DNA of 64,000 nucleotides from Mesorhizobium sp. M00.F.Ca.ET.216.01.1.1 (GCF_004010325.2 NZ_SADR02000002.1:62001-126000); one strand, 5' to 3'. Shown: positions 1 through 8,520, numbered from the stretch's first letter. Translations and numbers: made by a program. The notes: generated from the sequence alone by a model not told the origin.

Positions 1-1344
1 ATAGATAGGCCGCCACGCGGGACCGACCTTGCGCGCCTTGATGGCCGCGGCAAGCGCCTCGTTTGCCTGCCCTGCAAACAGGTAAGCGAGTGCCAGAATA
101 TTGAACCATACGAAATTCTGCGGATCGTGCGGGTTCAGCAAAAGACCGTGTTCGAGCGGCGCTATCGCTTCGGATGCGCTGCCGCGGAAGAGCTGCCCCA
201 TTCCCATCGCCAGATGGCCAAGGGCGAAACTTGGGCTGATCTCGATCGCCGTTTCCGCGGCAAGGACGGCCTGTTCCGGCGCATTGGCGTAGGTGCTGCA
301 AATGGCCAGTGCGTAATGCGAATAGGGGTTCTTCTCGTCGAGCCGAACCGCCTTCAAGGCCGCGTCCAGGCCTTCCCGGATATCCTGTGCCGGTTTGTCG
401 CTCCAGCCGTAAGCGACGATGCCGGCGCTGACGCGGCCGAGCCAGAGATGGGCTTCCGCGAGTTCAGGATCAAGCCGGCACGCCTCGCGAAACAGCCCGC
501 GGGCGCGCAAGTGAGTCTGCCGGCCGACATGGTGAAAATGCCAGGTACCTTGCCGCACCAGGTCCCAGGCCGTCGCGTTTCCACTGCTGCGTGCAGTGGC
601 TGGAAGTGACTCCGTCCTGAGCAGTTCGGGCTCGATCGCTCCTGCCACCCGCTCGGCTATGGCGTCCTGGACGGCGAATACCTCAGTAATCTCCATCTCG
701 TATCGCTCGGCCCAGATCTGGTTGGCCGAGGCGGCATCGACCAGTTGCGCCGAGACCCGGATGTGCTGGCCGGATCGGCGCACGCTGCCTTCCAGCACAT
801 AGCGGACGCCAAGCTCGCGGGCCACCTGTTTGGAGTCGACCGATTTGTCCTTGTAGACGAAGCTGGAACCGTGCCCAATCACCCGGAACCACCGGAACCT
901 CGTCAGCGCTGTGATGATGTCCTCGGTGATGCCGTCGGCCAGATAGGCCTGTTGCTTGTCGTCGCCGACATTGGCGAACGGCAGGACCGCAATCGACGGT
1001 CTTTCGGGGAGGCTCGCCGGCTGGCCGGGGCTTGGCAGCGCGCCGTCTGCAACGGCATTCAGTACGCGGACGCTGCCGGCGAAACGATATCCGGTGCGGG
1101 GGACCGTCGCGATCCACTGGCTGCCGTCCGGCTGTGGGCCGAGCAGCTTGCGCAGTGCCGCAATCTGCACCGAGAGATTGCTCTCCTCGACAACCGTATC
1201 GGACCATGCCGCTTCCATGAGCATCGTCTTGCTCAGCACCTGCGTCGGTGCCTCCAGCAGGGCCTGAAGCAACGCCAAACCCTTTTGCCCGACCGCTACT
1301 GGCCTGCCCTCGCGAACAAGGGCCCTGCGCGGCACATCGAACAC
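1..1344 (-). CDS. Winged-helix regulator with TolB-like and TPR regions (3' end outside window)
   Basis: Reading leftward there is one uninterrupted frame to the window edge. It encodes an N-terminal OmpR/PhoB-type winged helix (FGPFVFD, then VEESNLSVQIAALRKLLG and VPRTGYRF), a TolB-like stretch beginning SIAVLPFANVGDD and containing GVRYVLEGSVRR and LVDAASANQIWAERY, and TPR-like helices. The gene at 6428-7936 is a paralog of the same architecture, so this is probably a transcription regulator whose TPR part senses a ligand or partner. The start is unclear. The first in-frame start codon is GTG at 1344, but the conserved FAFGPF motif lies upstream of it, and the only nearby ATG (1366) is in another frame, so a start-proximal indel is possible. 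It is divergent from the cupin gene. The C-terminus is not in the window. Confidence 0.75.
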   Translation of the reverse strand, partial: MFDVPRRALVREGRPVAVGQKGLALLQALLEAPTQVLSKTMLMEAAWSDTVVEESNLSVQIAALRKLLGPQPDGSQWIATVPRTGYRFAGSVRVLNAVADGALPSPGQPASLPERPSIAVLPFANVGDDKQQAYLADGITEDIITALTRFRWFRVIGHGSSFVYKDKSVDSKQVARELGVRYVLEGSVRRSGQHIRVSAQLVDAASANQIWAERYEMEITEVFAVQDAIAERVAGAIEPELLRTESLPATARSSGNATAWDLVRQGTWHFHHVGRQTHLRARGLFREACRLDPELAEAHLWLGRVSAGIVAYGWSDKPAQDIREGLDAALKAVRLDEKNPYSHYALAICSTYANAPEQAVLAAETAIEISPSFALGHLAMGMGQLFRGSASEAIAPLEHGLLLNPHDPQNFVWFNILALAYLFAGQANEALAAAIKARKVGPAWRPIY

Positions 1345-1393
1345 GAACGGGCCGAACGCGAAGCATCGCGGTGCTGAAGTATCTCGCTTCCCG

Positions 1394-1414
1394 GCTTCGG
1401 AAGAATTCGGAACT
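1394..1414 (-). promoter_or_regulatory. Candidate operator with tandem TTCC half-sites
   Basis: On the minus strand the element reads AGTTCCGAA, TT, CTTCC, G, AAGC. It matches 18 of 21 positions with the element at 6392-6412 in front of the paralogous regulator. The two TTCCRAA half-sites start exactly 10 bp apart, the kind of tandem arrangement bound by OmpR/PhoB winged-helix domains. Autoregulation is inferred. Confidence 0.5.
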
Positions 1415-1497
1415 TTTCGCCTCCCCTTTAAGGACTTGGGCTGGACGCGCGGCCATTCTGGTCATCTTCGCACAGACTAACACAAATGGAGGTCGAA

Positions 1498-1944
1498 ATG
1501 ACGATGTTGAAGCTACCGGCCGCAGCGGACAATGCTGGGTCCAGCGACGGAAAGGCTGTGGTCGTCAGGGGTGGCGAGGCTTACCGGGCCGAACAGGGAT
1601 CGGACTATCTGCCGGGCATCAGTTCTGAGACGGTCGGAGCCAAGGCGCTTTGGCTTGGCGTCGCCTCAATCCCGCCGGGGAAGCGTACCAAGGCCCACGT
1701 CCACGCGCGTCACGAAACAGCATTTTATATGCTGAGCGGCGACGAGTTGGAAATGTGGAGCGGCGACGAACTCCAGTTTCGCGACGTCGTCCATCCTGGC
1801 GACTACCTCTATATTCCGGCCAATGTGCTCCACGTTGCCGTGAACCGGGCAAGCCAGCCGGCCGTCTTCATCGGCGCCCGCAACGAACCGACTGCACAGG
1901 AAAGCGTCGTTCTGTTCCCGGAGATGGACAACCGGGTGCCATGA
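1498..1944 (+). CDS. Cupin domain protein
   Basis: 148-residue single-domain cupin. The start at 1498 (MTMLKLP) is preferred over an in-frame ATG 12 bp upstream because GGAGG lies just ahead of it. Cupin motif 1 is visible around residues 65-85 (KAHVHARHETAFYMLSGDEL, with His, His and Glu as candidate metal ligands), and motif 2 follows as HPGDYLYIPANVLHVAVN. Small cupins of this type bind a divalent metal and act as dioxygenases, isomerases or sensors; the substrate cannot be told from sequence. It precedes the RidA-family gene by 60 bp on the same strand, so the two may be co-transcribed, and it is divergent from the TPR regulator. Confidence 0.85.
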   Translation: MTMLKLPAAADNAGSSDGKAVVVRGGEAYRAEQGSDYLPGISSETVGAKALWLGVASIPPGKRTKAHVHARHETAFYMLSGDELEMWSGDELQFRDVVHPGDYLYIPANVLHVAVNRASQPAVFIGARNEPTAQESVVLFPEMDNRVP

Positions 1945-2004
1945 TTTTGGCCGCGCCGGCGCCAGCCCGCTTGATCGACGCAACAGTTAATCGATGAGGG
2001 TCCC

Positions 2005-2490
2005 ATGTCACGTATCGAAGCAAAACTCGACGAGATGGACTTGGTTTTGCCGGAACCTCTGTTGGTGCCAAGCGGCCTCCGAATGCCGTTCGCCTGGGTT
2101 CGCATCCGCGGCAAACGCGCGTTCGTCTCCGGACACGTTCCACAGAATGCGGATGGCAGTCTGGCGCAACCGCTTGGGAAGGTGGGGGCGGATGTCACTC
2201 CGGAAGAAGGCTATCAGGCGGCCCGGCTAGTGGCACTTGGTCATTTGGCCAGCCTCAAGCGCGCGCTCGGCGATCTTGATCGCGTCACAGCCTGGCTGCG
2301 GGTTTTTGCGATGGTCAATGTTGCACCCGGCTTCGATCAAACGCCGCGCGTCACCAACGGGTACTCAGATCTCATTCTGGAGCTTTACGGAGCAGACGTG
2401 GGTATGCACGCGCGCTCATCGATTGGCATGATGATCCCGCTGAACGCTCCAGTAAATTGTGAAGCCGAAGTGGAGGTCGACGGCGGATGA
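2005..2490 (+). CDS. RidA (YjgF/YER057c) family protein
   Basis: 161 residues, of the longer RidA subclass (about 150-160 residues) rather than the 130-residue archetype. RidA archetypes deaminate reactive enamine/imine intermediates of amino-acid metabolism, but many subfamily members lack that activity. Visible family features are the strand AFVSGHVPQ and the C-terminal segment ARSSIGMMIPLNAPVNCEAEVEV, in which Arg and Glu would line the active-site cleft. It probably shares a transcript with the upstream cupin gene and is convergent with the sugar ABC operon. The substrate is unknown. Confidence 0.85.
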   Translation: MSRIEAKLDEMDLVLPEPLLVPSGLRMPFAWVRIRGKRAFVSGHVPQNADGSLAQPLGKVGADVTPEEGYQAARLVALGHLASLKRALGDLDRVTAWLRVFAMVNVAPGFDQTPRVTNGYSDLILELYGADVGMHARSSIGMMIPLNAPVNCEAEVEVDGG

Positions 2491-2570
2491 CGCGCCCAGC
2501 TCGTCGCCGGTTTTTGTGCCACTCCCAGGATTCGCGTCCTGATTGATGGAGACCTGCCAGAACGAGGTGC

Positions 2571-3413
2571 TCACCCCTTCACCCCGCCCGCGGTGAGGCC
2601 GGAGATGATCTTGCGCTGGAAGATGAGGACGAGGATGACGAGCGGCACGGTGACGATCACCGATGCCGCCATGATGTTACCCCATGGGATCTCGAACTGC
2701 GAGCTTCCGGAGAGCAGCGCGATCGCCACCGGCACGGTTCGCTGCTCGTTGCTGGAGGTGAACGTCAGAGCGAAGAGGAACTCGTTCCACGCGCCGATGA
2801 AGGCGAGCAGCCCAGTGGTCGCCAGCGCCGGCCACATCAGCGGCAGAAAGACGCGTGTGATGATGATCCACGGCGTCGCGCCGTCGATGATCGCCGCCTC
2901 CTCGATCTCGAGCGGCAGATCGCGAACGAAGGCGGTGAGCACCCAGACGGTGAACGGCAGCGTGAAGATCATATACGAGAAGATCAGCGCGAAGAGCGAG
3001 TTGTAGAGGCCGAAGGTGCGGATCAGTTCGAAGAGGCCGGCCAGCACCGCCAATGGCGGGAACATCGAGACGGACAGGATGATGAACAGCAGAGCAGAGC
3101 GGCCGCGGAAGCGGATGCGCGCAAGCGCATAGGCGGCGGTGACGCCGAGGAACAGCGAAATGGCGACGACGGCGCTCGAGACAAACAGCGAGTTCAAGAG
3201 GTTGCGCAGGAAAGTGCCCTCGGTGAGGACGTTCCTGTAATTGCTGAAGCTGATCATCTTCGGCCAGTAGTCGACCTCGAAGAGCACCGTCCCCGATTTC
3301 AGGCTGGTGACGATGGCGTAGTAGAACGGGAACACCGCGACGACGACGATGACGGCGACGAGGAGATAGAATGCCGTGCGCTTGACGATCCACATGGTCA
3401 ATGGCCGCCGCAT
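2571..3413 (-). CDS. Carbohydrate ABC transporter permease (MalG type)
   Basis: 280-residue inner-membrane permease of the MalFG family. It has about six membrane segments, starting TAFYLLVAVIVVVAVFPFYY. The EAA loop that contacts the ATPase is visible as EEAAIIDGATPWIIITRVFL. Start: its ATG overlaps the TGA of the preceding permease gene (TGATG at 3411-3415), indicating translational coupling; an open frame continues upstream but has no homology. It is the last gene of the operon: no ATPase gene follows, and the next gene (RidA family) is convergent 80 bp away. Confidence 0.93.
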   Translation of the reverse strand: MRRPLTMWIVKRTAFYLLVAVIVVVAVFPFYYAIVTSLKSGTVLFEVDYWPKMISFSNYRNVLTEGTFLRNLLNSLFVSSAVVAISLFLGVTAAYALARIRFRGRSALLFIILSVSMFPPLAVLAGLFELIRTFGLYNSLFALIFSYMIFTLPFTVWVLTAFVRDLPLEIEEAAIIDGATPWIIITRVFLPLMWPALATTGLLAFIGAWNEFLFALTFTSSNEQRTVPVAIALLSGSSQFEIPWGNIMAASVIVTVPLVILVLIFQRKIISGLTAGGVKG

Positions 3414-4357
3414 CAGTAACCCCTGTCCAGTCTTACCCGGCCCAGCCACAGGACCAGCATGGTCAGCAAAGCGAGGATGGCGAAGAGCAGCGTCGAGGCG
3501 GCGGAACCGTAGGCGAACTTGTCGAACTCGAACAGGTTCTCGCGGGCAAACACCGACATCGACTTGGTCTGCACATTGTTCGGCGTCAGCACGTAGATCA
3601 GGTCGAAGATGCGCAGCGCATCGAGACCGCGGAAGATCACGGCCACCATCAGTGCCGGCCGGATAAGCGGTAGGGTCACCCTCCAGAAAACCCGCCACGG
3701 GCTGACGCCGTCGAGCTTGGCGACCTCGAAGATCTCCTGCGGCAGCATCTGCAGCGCGGCAAGGATGAGAAGCGCCATGAACGGTGTCGTCTTCCAGATA
3801 TCGACGATGAGGACGGCGAACATCGCCGTATCGGCGTTGGCCGTCCAGGCGATCTTGGTGCTGATCAGGCCGAGCCTGAGAAGGACATCGTTGATGATGC
3901 CGAACTGGTCGTTGAGCATCCACTGCCACATCTTTGCCGAGACGATGGTCGGGATCGTCCAGGGGATGAGGATGGCGGCGCGCACGATGCCGCGGCCGCG
4001 GAATTCGGCGTTGAGCACCAGGGCTACGATCATGCCGAGGATCGTCTCGCAGGTCACCGATATCACCGCGAAGCGCAAAGTGTTCCAGACTGCGCGCCAC
4101 CAGACCGGATCGACGAGCAAGCCGTCATAGATGACCCGGCCGCTCGGCATTTGCAGGATCGAGAAATAGTTGGCGAAGCCGATCCACCGACTGGCTTCGA
4201 GGTCGGCCAGCGAGGCGTCTGTGAAGCTGAAATAGATCGTGCGCAGGAGCGGCCAGCCGGCAACGGCGGCAAGCACGATCAGCATCGGGGCAAGGAACAG
4301 CCACGCCGAGCGCGCGCGCTGACGCATCAGCTGCGGGCGCCGGCGCGGCGAGGTCAC
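3413..4357 (-). CDS. Carbohydrate ABC transporter permease (MalF type)
   Basis: 314 residues; first permease of the operon. An arginine-rich N-terminus (MTSPRRRPQLMRQRAR) is followed by a membrane segment (SAWLFLAPMLIVLAAVAGWP) and further helices of the binding-protein-dependent permease fold. The EAA loop reads EVAKLDGVSPWRVFWRVTLP. It begins at a GTG that overlaps the stop of the binding-protein gene (GTGA) and ends overlapping the next permease, so the three genes form a tight operon. It would pair with the MalG-type permease and an ATPase encoded elsewhere. Confidence 0.93.
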   Translation of the reverse strand: MTSPRRRPQLMRQRARSAWLFLAPMLIVLAAVAGWPLLRTIYFSFTDASLADLEASRWIGFANYFSILQMPSGRVIYDGLLVDPVWWRAVWNTLRFAVISVTCETILGMIVALVLNAEFRGRGIVRAAILIPWTIPTIVSAKMWQWMLNDQFGIINDVLLRLGLISTKIAWTANADTAMFAVLIVDIWKTTPFMALLILAALQMLPQEIFEVAKLDGVSPWRVFWRVTLPLIRPALMVAVIFRGLDALRIFDLIYVLTPNNVQTKSMSVFARENLFEFDKFAYGSAASTLLFAILALLTMLVLWLGRVRLDRGY

Positions 4358-5622
4358 CAGGCGGCGCCCTTGAGCTTGGTCAAGGATACTTCGAGATCGG
4401 CAAGGTTGTCGGCAGCCGTGCCCTCGCCGGATATGGTCTTGTGGACGGCGGTCCAGAACTGGCTCGATACCTCGTTGTAGCGGACCTTGGCCTGGGCCGA
4501 GGGACGTGGCACCGCGTTGAGGAAGACCTCCTTCCAGCGCGGAATGACCGGCTGTTTCCTGGCGATGTCGGCATCGTCATAGAGCGCCTGGATGGTCGGC
4601 AGGTATGACGCGTTCAAGGCGCGGTATTTCTGCATCTCGGGAGACGCGATCCATTTGACCAGTTCGATCGCGGCATCCGGGTTCTTCGAATATTTGGAAA
4701 CCGCGAGGTTCCAGCCGCCAAGCGTTGCAGCGGGGCGGGCGCCCTCACCCGACCCCGGCGGCAGCGTGGTCACGTCGAACTTGCCTTTGATGGGCGAGCC
4801 TTCGCTTTCGCCGAGCGAATAGGCGTAGGGCCAGTTGCGCATGAAGACAGCGTTGCCGGTCTGCCAGACACCGCGTGACTCTTCCTCCTGGTAGGCCAGA
4901 ACGCCGGGAGGCGAGATGGTTCCCACCCAGCCCCTGGCCATTTCGAGGGCGGCGGCCGCTTTCGGGTTGTTGATCGAAATGGTGCCGTCAGGCTCGACGA
5001 TCTGGCCGCCGCCGTTCGACATCACCCATTCGAGCGCGTCGCAGGTCAGCCCCTCATAGGCGTTGCCCTGGAAGACGAAGCCCCATATGTCCTTGTTGCC
5101 GGCCGCGCGCTCCTTGTCCATGACAAGCTTGGCGGTGTCGGCAAGCTCGGCCCAGGTGGCCGGGAGCTTGACGCCGTATTTGTCGAGCAGGTCCTTGCGG
5201 TAATAGAGCGCCGGAGCATCGGTGAATATCGGCAAGGCGACCAGTTTGCCATCGACTGTCTGCGACTGGATGATCTGCGGGAAATGGGCGCCAACGACAT
5301 CCTTGGTCGCTTCGGTCAGGTCGACGAGCTGGCTTGCAAGCTGCGGCGCCCAGATGACATCCGTCTGGTAGACATCGATGTCGCTGTTGCCGGCGGCGAG
5401 CCAGAGCCTGTACTGGCCGAACTGATCCGTCGTCGAGGGCGGCATCGGAACGACGGTGACCTTGTTGCCGGTCTTCTTCTCGTATTGATCGAGTATCTCG
5501 CGAAGGACTTTCTGGCCAACACCGGTATCGCCCGACACCATGGAGAGATCGACAGCCCTGGCCGGGCCGGCCGCCAGAACGGCACCTAGGGCAAACGCAA
5601 GAAATGCGTGAGGAAACTTCAT
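4354..5622 (-). CDS. Sugar ABC transporter substrate-binding protein (ThuE/trehalose-maltose-like)
   Basis: 422-residue family 1 extracellular solute-binding protein. The start at 5622 (MKFPHAFLAF) follows an AGGGAGGT ribosome site; a longer in-frame ORF lacks signal-peptide logic. The signal peptide ends about residue 23 (GPARA) and there is no lipobox, so the product is a soluble periplasmic protein. The mature protein begins VDLSMVSGDTGVGQK and contains VFQGNAYEGLTCDALEW and a conserved NWPYAYSLGE segment, which remind me of trehalose/maltose-type binders such as rhizobial ThuE; this assignment rests on memory of the family. It is the first gene of the operon with two permeases. A 433-bp upstream spacer holds a perfect dyad at 5753-5766. 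Confidence 0.9.
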   Translation of the reverse strand: MKFPHAFLAFALGAVLAAGPARAVDLSMVSGDTGVGQKVLREILDQYEKKTGNKVTVVPMPPSTTDQFGQYRLWLAAGNSDIDVYQTDVIWAPQLASQLVDLTEATKDVVGAHFPQIIQSQTVDGKLVALPIFTDAPALYYRKDLLDKYGVKLPATWAELADTAKLVMDKERAAGNKDIWGFVFQGNAYEGLTCDALEWVMSNGGGQIVEPDGTISINNPKAAAALEMARGWVGTISPPGVLAYQEEESRGVWQTGNAVFMRNWPYAYSLGESEGSPIKGKFDVTTLPPGSGEGARPAATLGGWNLAVSKYSKNPDAAIELVKWIASPEMQKYRALNASYLPTIQALYDDADIARKQPVIPRWKEVFLNAVPRPSAQAKVRYNEVSSQFWTAVHKTISGEGTAADNLADLEVSLTKLKGAAW

Positions 5623-6055
5623 GATGGTGGACCTCCCTTTGGAGCTCAGCCCGGGCGCCGGAGATGGACAAGCCAAAGCCTGCACCTTCCTCCACGCCGG
5701 CCGCTCACAAGACGCGCATTCGCCCTCCCCGCATTGAACTGCAAAGATACGCGTTGGGTTCCCAACACAAAGCGTCGGTAACTGTTACGTCATCTTGCGG
5801 ACGCATCCTGACGCATCCTGTTGGAGCGCACGTCGGTGCCGGACGTTTCGGTCCACGACGAACCCTATCAACCGGCGGCACACTCTGCAGGGCATCACGA
5901 TGTTGTGGGCAGTTGCACCAGCTGACCCCTGGCCATCCTGGGTAGATCGTGCCGTATCCCTTCGTTTGAGAGCAGCGGCCCCGGTGCGCTCGACCGTGCA
6001 GTTATCCGTTGTGAAGCCTTGCTACGGCTTGGAGCCTCCTCATCGCCCGCCGCGG
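5623..6055. other. Intergenic spacer upstream of the sugar-uptake operon
   Basis: 433 bp between the binding-protein gene and the DUF1127 gene. It contains a 14-bp dyad at 5753-5766 and a short tandem duplication of ACGCATCCTG near 5802-5821. I see no convincing gene. The open frames here lack ribosome sites or are antisense to the DUF1127 gene. Confidence 0.5.
5753..5766. promoter_or_regulatory. Perfect dyad, candidate operator of the sugar ABC operon
   Basis: GTTGGG-TT-CCCAAC, about 130 bp upstream of the substrate-binding-protein start. Sugar uptake operons are commonly controlled by LacI-, GntR- or ROK-type repressors that bind such dyads. No regulator gene is adjacent, so the assignment is tentative. 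Confidence 0.3.
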
Positions 6056-6295
6056 TCACCGGCGCCAAAACGGCTTCGCGATCTCAGCCTCGATCTGCTG
6101 CATTGTCAGCCCGATATCGTCGATCAGTTCGGGGGTGTCGTTCGCCAGCCGTGCCAATTCCCAGCGGAAATAGCTGCGTTCGCGCCAGGCCGAGATGAGG
6201 TTTCCCAAGGCCGCCAGGGTATAGGCCCGGCCCGCCGCCTCGGCCGGCCGTGCAGCGTGATCGGCGTTCGATGCGCGGGTGAGAATGGCGTTCAT
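6056..6295 (-). CDS. DUF1127 family small protein
   Basis: 79 residues ending in the typical DUF1127 region: RSYFRWELARLANDTPELIDDIGLTMQQIEAEIAKPFWRR, an arginine-rich amphipathic segment followed by a conserved D-IGL turn. The start at 6295 is the second of two adjacent ATGs and has AGGAGG at the proper 5-nt spacing; the first is too close to it. DUF1127 proteins in alphaproteobacteria are small and basic; some bind RNA or affect phosphate and stress responses, but this member's role is unknown. It is divergent from the TPR regulator at 6428 and could be its target. Confidence 0.85.
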   Translation of the reverse strand: MNAILTRASNADHAARPAEAAGRAYTLAALGNLISAWRERSYFRWELARLANDTPELIDDIGLTMQQIEAEIAKPFWRR

Positions 6296-6391
6296 CATTT
6301 CCTCCTGTCGCCCGTTCGCGGCCGCTTCTGGCCCGAACGATGCGGCAACTATGCGGGAAGCGATGCCCGGCGTAATTAAGCGGCGCTGAAT

Positions 6392-6412
6392 AGTTCCGAA
6401 AACTTCCAAAGC
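6392..6412 (+). promoter_or_regulatory. Candidate operator with tandem TTCC half-sites
   Basis: AGTTCCGAA, AA, CTTCC, A, AAGC, ending 15 bp before the ATG of the TPR regulator; a -10-like CTATAC follows. It is 18/21 identical to the element upstream of the paralogous regulator (1394-1414) in the same orientation relative to the gene. The position suggests promoter or operator function. Confidence 0.5.
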
Positions 6413-6427
6413 GGCTATACATATCCT

Positions 6428-7936
6428 ATGCAGGGACTTCGTTTTGCCTTTGGTCCGTTCGTTTTGAATGCCGAGGCGGGAACGCTGCTTCGGCAGGAAA
6501 TTCCTGTTGCGGTCGGTCATCGCGGATTGCTGCTCCTGGCGGCGTTCGCGAGGCGCCCCAACGAAGTGCTGACCAAATCCGATTTGATGGAAGCGGCATG
6601 GCCGGGGGCAGTCGTCGAGGAGGGCAATCTCACGGTTCAGATTGCTCTTCTTAGGAAGCTTCTCGGCCCGGCGCCCGATGGCCACGAGTGGATCGCGACG
6701 GTCCCGCGTGTGGGATATCGGTTCATCGCAGAGGTCGAAACGATCGGAGGTCTGCAGAAGAGACCGTTGTCACTGCCCGGCAAGCCGTCGATAGCCGTGC
6801 TGCCCTTCGCCAATGTCAGTAACGAGCCCGAGCAGGAATCCTTCGCGGATGGGTTGACCGAAGACCTGATCACCGACCTGTCCCGGATTTCCGGCCTTTT
6901 CGTCATCGCGCGCAATTCGGCCTTCGCCTACAAGGGCAAGGCGATGGATGTGCGCGGGATCGCACAGGACCTTGGCGTGCGCTATCTGCTGGAGGGCAGC
7001 GCGAGGCGCGTCGCGGGACGCGTGCGCATCAACGCACAACTGGTCGACGCGGTGAGTGGCGATCATCTGTGGGCGGAACGCTTCGATCGCAGCCTGGAAG
7101 ATATCTTTGCCGTTCAGGACGAGGTCACCGGCAAGATCGTGGAGGCATTGCTCGGCCGACTGCGCGCGCCGCCGCCGCGCAACCGGCCAAAAAATCTCGA
7201 GGCTCACGATCTCTGCGTGCGGGCGCGCAAGCTGATCGATGATTCGCCGCAGACGGCGCGGGAAGCGCATCTGATGCTCACGCGCGCGGTTTCGCTCGAT
7301 CCCGAATACGCCGAGGCCTATCGCTGGCTTGCCATGAACCACTGGATGGGATGGGTGCATTGGGGCGAACCGATGGAACCAACCCGCAGCCTCGCCATGG
7401 AGCTGGCGCGGAAGGCGGTAGCGCTCGATCCCAACGATGCCGGCTGCCGCTGGGTCCTGGCTAACCTGCTTGCATATGAGCGCAGCTTCGCCGAGGCGGA
7501 TGCGGAATTCGCCAAGGCGATCGAGCTCGACCCGAACGAGGCCGACACCTGGGCGACGCTGTCCGACATCTCTGTGCTGGCCGGCCGGGTCGAGGAGGGC
7601 CTCGAGCAGATTCGCAAGGGGTTCCGGCTCAACCCGTTTCCGGCAAGTTGGTACTATCTGACGCTCGGCCAGGCGCAATATGCGGCTGGCGAGTACGAGG
7701 CCGCTGTCGAGACGCTGCGCAGGGACGAGACTTATCGCACAAGTTCACGCCGGTTCCTGGCGGCAAGCCTTGCCCAACTGGGGCGGCTCGACGAGGCGCG
7801 CGCGGAGGTCGAACTGTTCCTCGTCAGCAATCCGCATTTCACAATCCGCCACTGGGCCACGACAGAGCCATTCCGCGACGCTACGACGCTCGAGCATTTT
7901 GTCGACGGCTATCGCAAGGCAGGCCTGCCGGAATGA
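6428..7936 (+). CDS. Winged-helix transcription regulator with TolB-like and TPR regions
   Basis: 502 residues. Residues 1-105 form an OmpR/PhoB-type winged helix (LRFAFGPFVLNAEAG at the start, VPRVGYRFIAE at the end) without a receiver domain, as in CadC/adenylate-cyclase-associated regulators. Residues about 118-245 are the TolB-like region (SIAVLPFANVSNE, GVRYLLEGSARR, AERFDRSLEDIFAVQ). The remainder is TPR-like helices with YAEAYRWLAMNHWMGW and further pairs. There is no membrane segment, so it is probably cytoplasmic. Its ligand is unknown. It is a paralog of the partial gene at the window start and shares an upstream element with it (6392-6412). Confidence 0.88.
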   Translation: MQGLRFAFGPFVLNAEAGTLLRQEIPVAVGHRGLLLLAAFARRPNEVLTKSDLMEAAWPGAVVEEGNLTVQIALLRKLLGPAPDGHEWIATVPRVGYRFIAEVETIGGLQKRPLSLPGKPSIAVLPFANVSNEPEQESFADGLTEDLITDLSRISGLFVIARNSAFAYKGKAMDVRGIAQDLGVRYLLEGSARRVAGRVRINAQLVDAVSGDHLWAERFDRSLEDIFAVQDEVTGKIVEALLGRLRAPPPRNRPKNLEAHDLCVRARKLIDDSPQTAREAHLMLTRAVSLDPEYAEAYRWLAMNHWMGWVHWGEPMEPTRSLAMELARKAVALDPNDAGCRWVLANLLAYERSFAEADAEFAKAIELDPNEADTWATLSDISVLAGRVEEGLEQIRKGFRLNPFPASWYYLTLGQAQYAAGEYEAAVETLRRDETYRTSSRRFLAASLAQLGRLDEARAEVELFLVSNPHFTIRHWATTEPFRDATTLEHFVDGYRKAGLPE

Positions 7937-8009
7937 CGGGTCGTCAAACCTTCGGCAAACGACCGGGGCTTCAGTTCACAAATCTATCGGCGAAACTCGA
8001 CCGTCGTCA

Positions 8010-8520
8010 TTACTTCGTGTTTGCTGGTACATATTCCATGCCCAAGACGCCATTGGTGAAGGGCGTCGCCGAGATCAGCTCAAGTTCGTGCTGTTCACCA
8101 GGCGCGAAGAACGGCTTTCCCTGACCGAGAGCGACGGGATAGCTGAGAAGCCTGATGCGGTCGACGAGGCCGTGTCGCAGCAATTCCTGATATTGCCGCC
8201 ACTGCCTTGCTTCAGCTTTCTGACCGCTTCCGGCAGTGCACCCTTCAGCAACTCGGAGGGCTTCCAATCGAGTTTTTTCAATGTCGTCGACGCAACATAT
8301 TTTGGCGTGAATTGAACCTGTCGGCGAAATCTCCGGTTTCTTTGGGCCAAGAGCTGGCAAAAATTTGATATGTAGTGCGCCCCAAGAGCATGGCGCCGCT
8401 GTCTGAAAGTTCGTCATTCTTGAATTTATCCATTTCAGAGTTCCAGGTTGCCTGCGTCAACTTTTCGACGTCGGCAATGCCATCAACGCTGATGAATTCG
8501 GTGACGATAATTTTCCTCAT
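8010..8520 (-). pseudogene. Frameshifted dihydrofolate-reductase-like (RibD C-terminal) protein
   Basis: Three minus-strand frames together spell one protein of the DHFR/RibD-C family, about 170-190 residues when intact. Frame 1 starts at 8520 after a GGGAG site (MRKIIVTEFISVDG ... GAMLLGRTTYQIF ... DFADRFNS). Frame 2 continues from about 8310 (TPKYVASTTLKKLDW ... LKQGSGGNI). Frame 3 runs from about 8190 to the stop (LLRHGLVDRIRLLSYPV, LGQGKPFF, ending YVPANTK). The first shift fits loss of one or a few bases; the second coincides with loss of several residues after GSGGNI. The gene cannot make the full enzyme. Immediately upstream is a short open stretch (ADIQVPRNWYLKSAALLANI) that may be another gene remnant. 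Confidence 0.8.

Noticed and set aside
2571-4100. 509-codon minus-strand frame covering both permease regions
   Set aside because: Only the part after 3413 is a permease; the first 229 codons are the out-of-frame complement of the other permease.
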